Source: Candidatus Woesearchaeota archaeon (lineage in GTDB: Archaea > Nanobdellota > Nanobdellia > UBA10117 > GCA-020343615). Taken from it: DNA of 40,763 nt. A program made the translations under genes and the position numbers. The stretch spans positions 328,325 to 369,087 of the forward strand of contig CP070803.1 in the NCBI GenBank assembly GCA_020343615.1, read 5' to 3'. Below are positions 31,465-39,757 of the stretch, in pieces. Below the pieces are notes generated by a model that saw only the letters and a list, made by a program, of their open reading frames with translations, did not search any database and had not been told where the DNA came from. Every line of letters begins with the position of its first letter. Positions within the stretch are counted from its first letter, which is position 1.

Positions 31465-34127
31465 AGAGTAATCATATTTTTTCTTATGGCTAGCTTAATT
31501 ATTTCATCTATAATTATTATCATAATCGCAAATGGGATAGCTAACCACAGGTAACTTAGGGGTACAGGGTTAGTTCCAAATAACCTGTTTCCAATAGGTA
31601 CGTATAGTATAAATGCTGTGATTAATATTTCACTTAATATTCCTAATAAAACGAATTTATTCTTTAGTAATCCTGTCTTATATATAGGATTTCTAGTAGT
31701 TCTACATACAAGTATGTTGGCTATCTGACAGATTATAATGCTTGCAAAGAAGCCAGCTACAGCTGTCATGTATAAAGGATTATTATACGCTAATTGCTGA
31801 CCCCATCTCCAACCTCCATTGTATAACACAGAGAAATATACAATAAAGCCAGCTAGTGCTTCTATAGGACCAACTAATCCATATGATCTAGCTAGCATCT
31901 TCCACGTAAGTAATCTCTCATCTCTTGAACGAGGAGGACGGCTCATAGTCCCCTCTTCTGTGGGTTCTGTACCTAAAGCTATACCTGGCAACATATCTGT
32001 TCCTAAGTCAATGGATAGTATTAATATAACAGTTAGAGGTAGAGGTATACCTAGGAGAACAAATGCAATAAAAGGGATTATTTCAGGGATATTACTAGTC
32101 AGTATATACCTAATGAATCTCTTGATGTTGTCCCATACAGTCCTACCTTCTTCAATTGCATTTACTATAGAAGCAAAATTATCATCAACAAGAACCATAT
32201 CTGCAGCCTCTCTAGCTACATCTGTTCCAGATTTACCCATAGCCACACCAATATCTGCCTTTCTTAATGCCGGAGCGTCATTAACTCCGTCTCCAGTAAC
32301 TGCCACTACTTCGCCCATTTCTTGTAAGAGTTCTGCTACTCTTATCTTTTCTGCTGGAGAGCTTCTAGCAAATAGAACCTCTGATCTTAATGCCGACTCT
32401 AGCTCACTTTTTGACATCTTTTTAAGCTCATCACCAGTAATAACCCGTACATTATCACTTACTATTCCTAGGTCTTTGGCTATTGACTTGGTAGTATTAG
32501 GATGATCTCCAGAGAAAACGATTATCTTAATACCTGCTTTTTTACATTTTTTAACTGCATTAGTAACTTCTTCTCTAGGAGGATCGAAAAGACTAACTAA
32601 TCCGAGGAAAGTATAATTTTTCATCTCAGATTCTTTTTCCAGATCTTTACCCCTAACTTTTTTATAAGCAACAGCTAGAACTCTGTCTCCACGAGAAGAA
32701 TACTCCTCTTGTTTTTTACTTATTTCTATAATATGCTCTTTTCTTAATATTAAGTTTTTATCATCTATCATTATTTTATCACAGTCATTTAGAATAACTT
32801 CAGGAGCACCCTTGATAAAAGCAAGTTTACCGTGCTCAAACTGATTTATAGTGTTCATTTTTTTACGTTTAGAGTCAAAAGGAATTTCCAACAACCTCTC
32901 GTACTTCTTTCTTATGTACTCATAATCCATTAACTTATCAGAAAAAGACAGCAATGATCCTTCTGTAGGGTCACCGATAATATCTCCCTTGTCTAAATAA
33001 GAGTTATTACATAATATAAAGCCATAAACTAATTTCCTCATTCCTTGAATTCTCAAAACATCTTTCTTTGGCTCTATATCTTTTAAATTCATGAATATGT
33101 TCTTAACCCCCATCTTATTTTGAGTTAGAGTTCCTGTTTTATCTGTACATATTACAGTAGTAGAGCCCAATGTTTCTACTGATTCTATTGACTTTATGAG
33201 AGCGTTCCGTTTAGCCATTTTTTGAGAGGCTATAGATAATGTTAGAGTTATTGTGGGCAGCAAGCCTTCAGGAACATTGGCAACGATTATCCCTATAGCA
33301 AAAACTAGATTTACCCAGAAGATTTGATTAAGAAAATACCCAATAAAGAAGAATACAACACCAATTATTATTGCAAGAATAGACATAAACTCAGTAAATT
33401 TCTTTATCTCCTTATGAATAGGAGTTTCTACTGTTCCAGTACTTATAGTCAAATTAGCAATCTTACCTAATTCAGTGTCCATCCCTGTTGCGTAAATAAC
33501 AGCCTTTCCAGAGCCAGACTCTACTATTGTACCGGAAAACACCAAGTTTCTGCTTTCAAGAGGGTTGTCATGAGTAGCTCTTAAGCTTCTTAATTGAGGT
33601 TCAGATTCACCAGTTAAAGATGCGTTATTAACCTTGAGATTATTTACTTCAATTAGCCTTGCATCCGCTGGAATCTTATCACCTTCCTTTAAAAGTAAAA
33701 CATCTCCAGGAACTAGATGGCTAGCTAATATCTGTTCAACTTTATCGTCTCTTAGGACTTCAGCCTTTTGAGGCATCATTCTTTCAAAAGAGGCCATAGC
33801 TCTTTCAGCTTTATACTCTTGATAGAACGTAAAAGAAGCATTGATTATAACAACAATAAATAAAGCAATGCTTATACCAAACATCCCTTCTCTAGGAGAC
33901 AGGTGGTTACCTATAAATGCAAGGATGGAGCCTACTAATAACAACAACGCAAAAGGGTTAGTCATATTTTGTAAAAATTTCACTATAGGAGACTTTTTCT
34001 TTCTTTTTTTAATTATATTACGACCATATTTAGAAAGTCTTCTTTTAGCTTCCGCCTCGCCTAATCCCTTAGGACTAGTATCGACTCGAGTTAGAAATTC
34101 CTCGATAGGAATATTATAAATGGACAT
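31461..34127 (-). CDS. P-type cation ATPase, P2C (Na,K-ATPase)-like
   Basis: The 888-residue pump has the P2 layout: cation ATPase N-terminal domain (about 1-70), actuator with LTGES (171-175), M4 with NVPEGLLPT (about 284-292), phosphorylation site DKTGT (Asp329), nucleotide-binding domain, hinge TGDGVNDAP, and six C-terminal membrane helices. PEGLL, rather than the PEGLP of SERCA pumps, is the mark of the Na,K/H,K-ATPase group, so monovalent cation transport (Na+ or K+) is likely, though ion specificity is not proven. There is no beta subunit. A TATA centred near 34154 suits a leaderless start at 34127. Confidence 0.92.
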   Translation of the reverse strand: MSIYNIPIEEFLTRVDTSPKGLGEAEAKRRLSKYGRNIIKKRKKKSPIVKFLQNMTNPFALLLLVGSILAFIGNHLSPREGMFGISIALFIVVIINASFTFYQEYKAERAMASFERMMPQKAEVLRDDKVEQILASHLVPGDVLLLKEGDKIPADARLIEVNNLKVNNASLTGESEPQLRSLRATHDNPLESRNLVFSGTIVESGSGKAVIYATGMDTELGKIANLTISTGTVETPIHKEIKKFTEFMSILAIIIGVVFFFIGYFLNQIFWVNLVFAIGIIVANVPEGLLPTITLTLSIASQKMAKRNALIKSIESVETLGSTTVICTDKTGTLTQNKMGVKNIFMNLKDIEPKKDVLRIQGMRKLVYGFILCNNSYLDKGDIIGDPTEGSLLSFSDKLMDYEYIRKKYERLLEIPFDSKRKKMNTINQFEHGKLAFIKGAPEVILNDCDKIMIDDKNLILRKEHIIEISKKQEEYSSRGDRVLAVAYKKVRGKDLEKESEMKNYTFLGLVSLFDPPREEVTNAVKKCKKAGIKIIVFSGDHPNTTKSIAKDLGIVSDNVRVITGDELKKMSKSELESALRSEVLFARSSPAEKIRVAELLQEMGEVVAVTGDGVNDAPALRKADIGVAMGKSGTDVAREAADMVLVDDNFASIVNAIEEGRTVWDNIKRFIRYILTSNIPEIIPFIAFVLLGIPLPLTVILILSIDLGTDMLPGIALGTEPTEEGTMSRPPRSRDERLLTWKMLARSYGLVGPIEALAGFIVYFSVLYNGGWRWGQQLAYNNPLYMTAVAGFFASIIICQIANILVCRTTRNPIYKTGLLKNKFVLLGILSEILITAFILYVPIGNRLFGTNPVPLSYLWLAIPFAIMIIIIDEIIKLAIRKNMITL

Positions 34128-34202
34128 ATGTTATTTTAGTCGATGTATGAGTATATAAAATTTATAGTAAATTATTTAATAAGGAATTTTAAAAAAAATA
34201 TC

Positions 34203-34787
34203 ATGGAAATATTAGATATTATAAAAAGTAGGAGAACTATAAGGAATTTTAAAGACGAAGACATATCTGATGCAGACTTAGGAAAGATCTTAGAAGCAGG
34301 CAATTCTGCTCCATGTGCAGGGAAATTATCAAATTGGAGATTCATAGTTGTTAAGTATCAAAAAGACAAGGAAAGGCTAGCTGAAGCATGTTTTAATCAA
34401 GAATGGGTAGCCAATGCTTCAGTTTTAGTAGTAATTTGTTCAGACGGCGGAAGGATAAAGGGAATATACGGCAAGAGAGGAGAGATGTATGCTATTCAAA
34501 ATACTGCTGCCGCTATTGAAAACATGTTGATAGAAGCTACAGCTTTAGGAATAGGTAGTGCATGGGTTGGTGCTTTTGATCCTGATGGAATTGTAAGAGT
34601 ACTAGAAATACCTAACTACGTAGAGATTCACGCAGTAGTAGCCTTAGGTTATCCTAATGAAAAACCAAGAGTAGCTAAATTAAAACTACCTGATGTGGTA
34701 TTCTTTGACAAATGGGGTAAACCTGAAAAAGGCAGAAAGAAAAATAGACCTGTAGCAAATTGGTTAATACTTGGTGGAAAACCATAA
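34203..34787 (+). CDS. nitroreductase-family FMN oxidoreductase
   Basis: About 194 residues from ATG 34203; the in-frame ATG 34143 gives 20 more residues rich in Tyr, Phe and Ile that do not match the family, so I prefer the later start. It begins MEILDIIKSRRTIRNFKDED, has SAPCAGKLSNWRFIVV (FMN-binding), AAAIENMLIEATALGIGSAWVGAF and the closing ALGYPNEKP. Members reduce flavins, quinones or nitro compounds with NAD(P)H. C-terminal extension with two basic stretches is unusual. Substrate unknown. Confidence 0.88.
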   Translation: MEILDIIKSRRTIRNFKDEDISDADLGKILEAGNSAPCAGKLSNWRFIVVKYQKDKERLAEACFNQEWVANASVLVVICSDGGRIKGIYGKRGEMYAIQNTAAAIENMLIEATALGIGSAWVGAFDPDGIVRVLEIPNYVEIHAVVALGYPNEKPRVAKLKLPDVVFFDKWGKPEKGRKKNRPVANWLILGGKP

Positions 34788-34797
34788 TGATTTTTTA

Positions 34798-34878
34798 AAA
34801 TAAAAGGCACGCCTGAAACAGACGTGCCCGAAGAACTCCGGAAGCAACTTTGGAGGTGCTTACGGGAATATTACGTTT
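34798..34878 (-). ncRNA. structured GC-rich spacer: ftsZ terminator and/or small RNA
   Basis: The gap between convergent nitroreductase and ftsZ is much richer in GC than its surroundings. A 6-bp hairpin GGCACG/CGTGCC (34806-34811 with 34823-34828) is followed on the minus strand by TTTTATTTT, like a terminator for ftsZ. Beside it lie two alternative stems, CTCC/GGAG (34836-34839 with 34852-34855) and AAGCA/TGCTT (34842-34846 with 34857-34861), inside an outer CCCG/CGGG. The amount of structure exceeds that of a simple terminator. Confidence 0.45.
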
Positions 34879-35952
34879 TTATCTAACCGTGTCTATACCT
34901 AATTCTTCGTTTAATTCAACGGTTTCGATACTGGGTTTGGAAACTTCGTATTTTCCAAGTACGTAAGGTGAGCTAACGCCTGTTATGATGGTCATAACCC
35001 TTATTTTGCCTTCCATATCTTTATTTACTCTAGCTCCCCATATTACGTTCGCGTCTGCATCTAAGGAATTTGTAACCATCTCTCCGACTTTATTTACTTC
35101 TTCTAGAGTTAAGTCAGATCCACCACATATATGTATTAGAGCGCCGTCTGAGCCGGTGTATTTTACATCTAATAATGGATTTGATAATGCTCTATTTACG
35201 GCTTCATCTACTCTATTTTCTGTGTCGGATTCCCCAATGCCTATTACGGAAACTCCACCGTTAGTCATAATTGCTTTTACATCCGCATAATCTAGGTTTA
35301 CTAAACTTGGTACAGCAATTGTTTCTACAATTCCCTTAATCATTGTAGATATTAACTCATTGGCTACTGCGAATGCTTGGCCGATGGGTAAATTTCCAGC
35401 TATATCTACTAATCTGTTATTGTCTATTACAATAACAGTATCGCATGCCTTTCTTAGTTGTTTTAATCCAAATTCAGCTTTATCGATTCTTGCTCTTTCT
35501 ATGTTGAAAGGCATAGTTACTACGCCAATTACTATTGCTCCAGTTTCTTTTCCTACCTCTGCTACAACTGGTCCTGCACCGCTTCCGGTTCCGCCACCCA
35601 TACCAGCTGTGACGAATATCATATCGGTACCTTGGACACATTCTTTTAAGTCTTGGATGCTTTCTCTTGCAGATTCCCTACCTTTTTCAGGATAACCGCC
35701 TGCTCCAAGACCTCTAGTCAGATCCGCACCGATGAGAATTTTTCTATCAGCTTCTCGAGCTTCAAGATGTTGAGCATCTGTATTTATGCTAATTATCTTA
35801 GCACCTTGTATCCCTTTTTCGTAGAGCCAGTCACACATATTGTTTCCTGCTCCACCTATACCTACTACTTTTATGTTAGCTTGTCCAGTTACTAATTCAT
35901 TTTTAGACTTCTCGGTTTGCTTTTTTATGGCGTTTTCCATTATAAATTCCAT
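34879..35952 (-). CDS. ftsZ: cell division protein FtsZ
   Basis: The 357-residue tubulin homologue forms the division ring. The GTP-binding start IKVVGIGGAGNNMCDW (about 27-42), tubulin signature GMGGGTGSGAGPV (about 116-128), NNRLVDIAGNLP and the T7-loop NLDYADVKAIM are present, so it should bind and hydrolyse GTP. GGAGGTG lies 8 nt before ATG 35952. The gene stands alone, with structured RNA downstream. No second ftsZ is in the window. Confidence 0.96.
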   Translation of the reverse strand: MEFIMENAIKKQTEKSKNELVTGQANIKVVGIGGAGNNMCDWLYEKGIQGAKIISINTDAQHLEAREADRKILIGADLTRGLGAGGYPEKGRESARESIQDLKECVQGTDMIFVTAGMGGGTGSGAGPVVAEVGKETGAIVIGVVTMPFNIERARIDKAEFGLKQLRKACDTVIVIDNNRLVDIAGNLPIGQAFAVANELISTMIKGIVETIAVPSLVNLDYADVKAIMTNGGVSVIGIGESDTENRVDEAVNRALSNPLLDVKYTGSDGALIHICGGSDLTLEEVNKVGEMVTNSLDADANVIWGARVNKDMEGKIRVMTIITGVSSPYVLGKYEVSKPSIETVELNEELGIDTVR

Positions 35953-36091
35953 CGAATCTACACCTCCAATGACCCATTAAAGATCATGTACTTTTTATAA
36001 ATGAAACAATGTTTTATATATATTTCTCTTCTGAAGTAAATAATTTCTCTATCAATTAATTTTATAAAACCAAGATACCTTAAAGTAACAT

Positions 36092-37381
36092 ATGAGTTCA
36101 ATTAATAGTGTAAAAGAAGGGGATTTAGTTGAAGTTAAAACAAGTAAATCGGAGCTCTCAGGCATGATTATATCTAGTCCGAACCCTAAAATTATATCAC
36201 TTAAACTTGATTCAGGCTATAATGTAGGAATTCCTAAGAATGGAATAAAGAAGATAAAGAAAATATCATCAAAAAAACATAAAATCGATCCACCTAGATT
36301 GAAAATGAAAAAGTCTAAATTACCGCAGATATCTATAATTACTACAGGTGGAACCATTACTTCTAGAGTAGATTATAGAACTGGTGCTGTTTATGCATTA
36401 TCAAAGCCAGAAGAACTGTTAGCTAGCATTCCCGAAGTATCTGATATTGCCAATTTAAGGATCCTGAATCCCTTTAGTATGATGAGTGAGGATATGGGAG
36501 TCAAGGAATGGCAGACTCTAGCTCAGGAAACTGCTAAAGAATTAAACAAGAAAGAAGTTAAGGGAGTTATTATTACTCATGGGACAGACACTTTACACTT
36601 TACTGCAGCCATTTTATCCTTCATGCTCAAGGATTTGAATAAACCCATTGCTTTAGTTGGAGGACAACGAAGTTCAGACAGAGGCAGCTTCGATGGTGCT
36701 CAGAATCTAATATGCGCAACTCATTATTGTCTCTCTGATATTGCTGAAGTTGCTATAGTAATGCATGGTTCTACTGAAGATTACTACTGTATTGCTAATT
36801 TAGGTACTAAAGTAAGGAAATTTCACACTAGTAGGAGAGACGCATTTAGACCGATTAATATACTCCCTATAGCTAAAATATGGCCAAATGGAAAAATCAA
36901 AGTAAATAGCAAAAAATACAGAAAAAGAAGTAAAGGCAAAGTTGTCGCAGATACTAAATTCGAGAGTAAGGTTGCTCTATTGAAGTTTGCTCCTAACATG
37001 GACCCCTCAGTTATTGACTTCTATATCAAATCAGGCTACAAAGGGATAATACTAGAAGGAACAGGATTAGGTCATGTAGCTGTCCAATCCAAGAAAAGCT
37101 GGCTACCTGCGATTAAAAAAGCAATTAATAAGGGAATATTTGTTGGAATGACTTCACAGTGTGAATATGGAAGAGTTGATCCCTATGTTTATACTAACAT
37201 GAGGTTATTAATGGGCGCAGGAGTAACCTATCTTGAGGATATACTACCAGAAACAGCATACGTTAAATTAGGTTGGGTTTTAGGCCAGACTAAGAAATTA
37301 GATAAAGTCAAAGAATTAATGTTAGAAAACATAGCAGGAGAGATTAATAAACGAATTCCTTCAAAGGCGTTTCTTTATTAG
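36092..37381 (+). CDS. gatD: Glu-tRNA(Gln) amidotransferase subunit D
   Basis: The 429-residue asparaginase-like subunit releases ammonia from glutamine for GatE. An N-terminal SH3-like domain (about 5-55) precedes the L-asparaginase core with IITTGGTITSR (about 82-92; catalytic Thr88), IITHGTDTLHFTA and GGQRSSDRGSFDGAQNL. Length is typical for GatD. GatE lies 2.4 kb downstream on the same strand, not adjacent. tRNA-Gln and tRNA-Glu are also in the window. Confidence 0.96.
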   Translation: MSSINSVKEGDLVEVKTSKSELSGMIISSPNPKIISLKLDSGYNVGIPKNGIKKIKKISSKKHKIDPPRLKMKKSKLPQISIITTGGTITSRVDYRTGAVYALSKPEELLASIPEVSDIANLRILNPFSMMSEDMGVKEWQTLAQETAKELNKKEVKGVIITHGTDTLHFTAAILSFMLKDLNKPIALVGGQRSSDRGSFDGAQNLICATHYCLSDIAEVAIVMHGSTEDYYCIANLGTKVRKFHTSRRDAFRPINILPIAKIWPNGKIKVNSKKYRKRSKGKVVADTKFESKVALLKFAPNMDPSVIDFYIKSGYKGIILEGTGLGHVAVQSKKSWLPAIKKAINKGIFVGMTSQCEYGRVDPYVYTNMRLLMGAGVTYLEDILPETAYVKLGWVLGQTKKLDKVKELMLENIAGEINKRIPSKAFLY

Positions 37382-37417
37382 TAAAATTTATAATCCACTC
37401 CAAAGGAGTATTGTTAT

Positions 37418-38197
37418 ATGGCACTTAGAGATAAAGCTAGTTATGCTAAAAATCAGGACGATGTCTCTAGCAATTCTTATATTGCAAAACATACAGCTTC
37501 TTTCTTAGGAAAGGCGTATATAGCTACATATATGCTTAATGTAGTAGGTCGTGCAATTCACCCAGACCATACCCAGATTATACCCTCAATTGTTGAGGAT
37601 GGTAATATAGACAAGTTAATATTTGCAATAGGAGCCACTGTTCCTTATACTACAGGTTTGTATCTTTCAAAATTTAATGATAAATTAAAAAATTTCATAA
37701 TAGATATCAAATATCACGCAAGTAGAAATAAAGTCACAGACTTCCTTGTCAACAACGAGAGTGTAAATAGAGGTTTTTCAACGTTTACAGTGTCTTTTTT
37801 AGGACTATTAGGTTTAAATCAAATGATAGAGTGGGTACCCGCTCTTGAGGGTAATACTGCAGCACTAGGCAATAGAACCCCAGATATACTACATTTCTCT
37901 GCAGGAGTAGGCATTGGTGGATATTTTTCAGATCCTAAGGACAAGTTATCTAAAAGAATAGGCAAGAGTTTAGCAGGAGGACTTATACTTAGTGGTTTAT
38001 GGGAAGGTTTTGAACACCTAGGAGAAAGGGTTTTTGGATTTCTATCTTCAGATATTCCGGGAGGAATGACTAGCGATACCTTACAAGATATGGTTAATGT
38101 TGAAATAGGCGCAGGAGTTAGTCCAATATCACATCCTATATATAATAAAATAAAAGATAAAATTTTCAAAAAGAAAGACTTAGAAGAAATTTTATAA
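37418..38197 (+). CDS. polytopic membrane protein, YjdF/DUF2238-like
   Basis: The 259-residue protein has several hydrophobic segments (about 27-46, 68-86, 125-140, 160-175 and 185-200). The segment DILHFSAGVGIGGYF, a WEGFEHLGERVFG helix and DTLQDMVNVEIGAGVS recall the DxxHfxxG ... EixE ... DTxxDMxxxxiGa pattern of YjdF/DUF2238-like membrane proteins. Function of that family is unknown. A small hairpin ACTCC-AAA-GGAGT sits before the ATG, covering its Shine-Dalgarno; a TATA-like TTTATAA 30 nt upstream may instead give a leaderless mRNA. Confidence 0.6.
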   Translation: MALRDKASYAKNQDDVSSNSYIAKHTASFLGKAYIATYMLNVVGRAIHPDHTQIIPSIVEDGNIDKLIFAIGATVPYTTGLYLSKFNDKLKNFIIDIKYHASRNKVTDFLVNNESVNRGFSTFTVSFLGLLGLNQMIEWVPALEGNTAALGNRTPDILHFSAGVGIGGYFSDPKDKLSKRIGKSLAGGLILSGLWEGFEHLGERVFGFLSSDIPGGMTSDTLQDMVNVEIGAGVSPISHPIYNKIKDKIFKKKDLEEIL

Positions 38198-38239
38198 AAC
38201 AAAAACAGTTAGTATAAAGAACATCTATTATGTGACTGA

Positions 38240-38761
38240 TTAAATAAAGTCGCTGATTTTATGTTTGTATTCTTCGTGCCATAACCAAAGCAATAGAATT
38301 ATTCCGTCAATTGCAGATGGAATTCCAACTACTCCCACCATTTTTAATAAATGAATTTTAAAAGTAGCAGTACTTATTGGCCAAAATAACATTATACCTT
38401 CATAAGCCCCACCACCTAATATTAGATCTAGAGATATATGGAACAATACTCCAAAGGTTAGGACAAAGAAGTAAGTAGCATATCTGTGTTTCCCTTTATA
38501 CCATAAAATAAGCCCAGGTATCAAGAAAATCAAGCCAAATAGAGGAGTATGAGTAAAACCTCCATGAAATGAGGTATTAGTTCCAGTGATTAATGAATAT
38601 AACCAACCTAAGGCTATGTCAATATCTGGCAGAATTCCACCTATACCTGCTATGAATAAGGTGTGTAAAGTAATATACCTCTTATGTTTTTTTATTACAT
38701 AGTCTCTGAGTAAGTCTACTATAATTATTGTCAAAATCACATGCGTAACAGCTAAAGGCAT
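38240..38761 (-). CDS. membrane-bound metal-dependent hydrolase, YdjM/DUF457 type
   Basis: A 173-residue integral membrane protein with four or five hydrophobic helices. Near the first helix it has AVTH and GGILPDIDIALG; the FHGGFTHTPLFG motif and the HISLDLILGGG segment provide the His/Asp set of the DUF457 (LexA-regulated membrane hydrolase-like) family. Family members are thought to be metal-dependent phospholipid or phosphatase-type enzymes, but the substrate is not known. The TATA-like CTTAAATTTG lies about 28 nt upstream. Confidence 0.85.
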   Translation of the reverse strand: MPLAVTHVILTIIIVDLLRDYVIKKHKRYITLHTLFIAGIGGILPDIDIALGWLYSLITGTNTSFHGGFTHTPLFGLIFLIPGLILWYKGKHRYATYFFVLTFGVLFHISLDLILGGGAYEGIMLFWPISTATFKIHLLKMVGVVGIPSAIDGIILLLWLWHEEYKHKISDFI

Positions 38762-38836
38762 ACTATAAATTAATACCTAGTCAAATTTAAGCTTTTCTTA
38801 GTAAATTTTATAAAGTAACTACCTATAATCAACACC

Positions 38837-39733
38837 ATGGGAAATATACCATCCTTATTTAAGGTATCATTACACACTCATACTATAAGAGGATTCTACA
38901 AAGGCACTACTATCTCTAAATATACCATACCATCTCTAGATGAATATATTCATTTGCTTTATAAGAATGATATAAGTATTGCAGCAATTACAGATCATAG
39001 TTATGACGGAGGTTTTGATGATTTAGTTAAGAAAGTTAGTCATGAAAAAAAATATCATGGAAAAATCAGATATTATGATGATCAAGGTATTAATCTTACT
39101 GATCTAGAAGATAGTAAAAAAGATTTACACATTCTCAGAGGAGTAGAAATAACTCGTCCGTTCCATATATTAGCAATAGGGTATAAAGGTAGTTTAAATA
39201 TAACTCCTAAATCAATGCCTGAATCTATGGAAGAGCTAACAGATCTTCTTTCAGAAGTCGATAAAAAAGAAGGTATTCGTATTGTTGCTCATCCTTTTGG
39301 TATAAGTGGAGCCAATAGAGATCAATTAAATTACTTAGTATATAATAAATTAATAGAGGCTATTGAGGTATTTAACCCTCAGAATGTTTTCCCAATATTT
39401 CATAAAAAGAATAATGATAGTTTGAACTACTCTATAGAGAAAAACATAGCAGGAGTAGCAAGTCCAGATAATCACACAATAAGAGATTTCTCTAAGGCTT
39501 ATATTAAAATACCTGAAAATCTTTTAGATTTTTCAAATATTAATCTTCTTGTAAAATCTTTGAAAGAAAATATAATTAATCGTAAATTTGATAGACATGA
39601 AGGAAGAGTTAATCTACTTTCTACTTTAGTATTTTATCAAGCTCCACCATATTTAGCCTATAGAAAAGGTAGAGAACAAATGAAAGAGACTATCAGAAAA
39701 ATTCCAAATCTAATAAAACCAAAAACATTTTAA
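38837..39733 (+). CDS. PHP-domain metal-dependent phosphoesterase
   Basis: The 298-residue protein has the PHP motifs in order: SLHTHT (about 11-16), AITDHSYDG (about 54-62), GVEITR (about 106-111), VAHPFG (about 150-155) and SPDNHT (about 212-217), providing the three-metal site. Archaeal PHP proteins hydrolyse phosphoesters such as histidinol phosphate or nucleotides; the substrate here is unknown. TTTTATAAAG lies about 26 nt before the ATG. Its stop is part of a long inverted repeat before gatE. Confidence 0.85.
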   Translation: MGNIPSLFKVSLHTHTIRGFYKGTTISKYTIPSLDEYIHLLYKNDISIAAITDHSYDGGFDDLVKKVSHEKKYHGKIRYYDDQGINLTDLEDSKKDLHILRGVEITRPFHILAIGYKGSLNITPKSMPESMEELTDLLSEVDKKEGIRIVAHPFGISGANRDQLNYLVYNKLIEAIEVFNPQNVFPIFHKKNNDSLNYSIEKNIAGVASPDNHTIRDFSKAYIKIPENLLDFSNINLLVKSLKENIINRKFDRHEGRVNLLSTLVFYQAPPYLAYRKGREQMKETIRKIPNLIKPKTF

Positions 39734-39757
39734 TTATATTTTCTAAAAATATAATTA
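39731..39757. repeat. 12-bp inverted repeat abutting gatE start
   Basis: TAATTATATTTT and AAAATATAATTA form a perfect inverted repeat around CTA. It starts at the stop codon of the PHP gene and ends on the base before the ATG of gatE. It could act as a terminator hairpin, hold the gatE TATA (about 26 nt upstream) or both. Confidence 0.5.
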
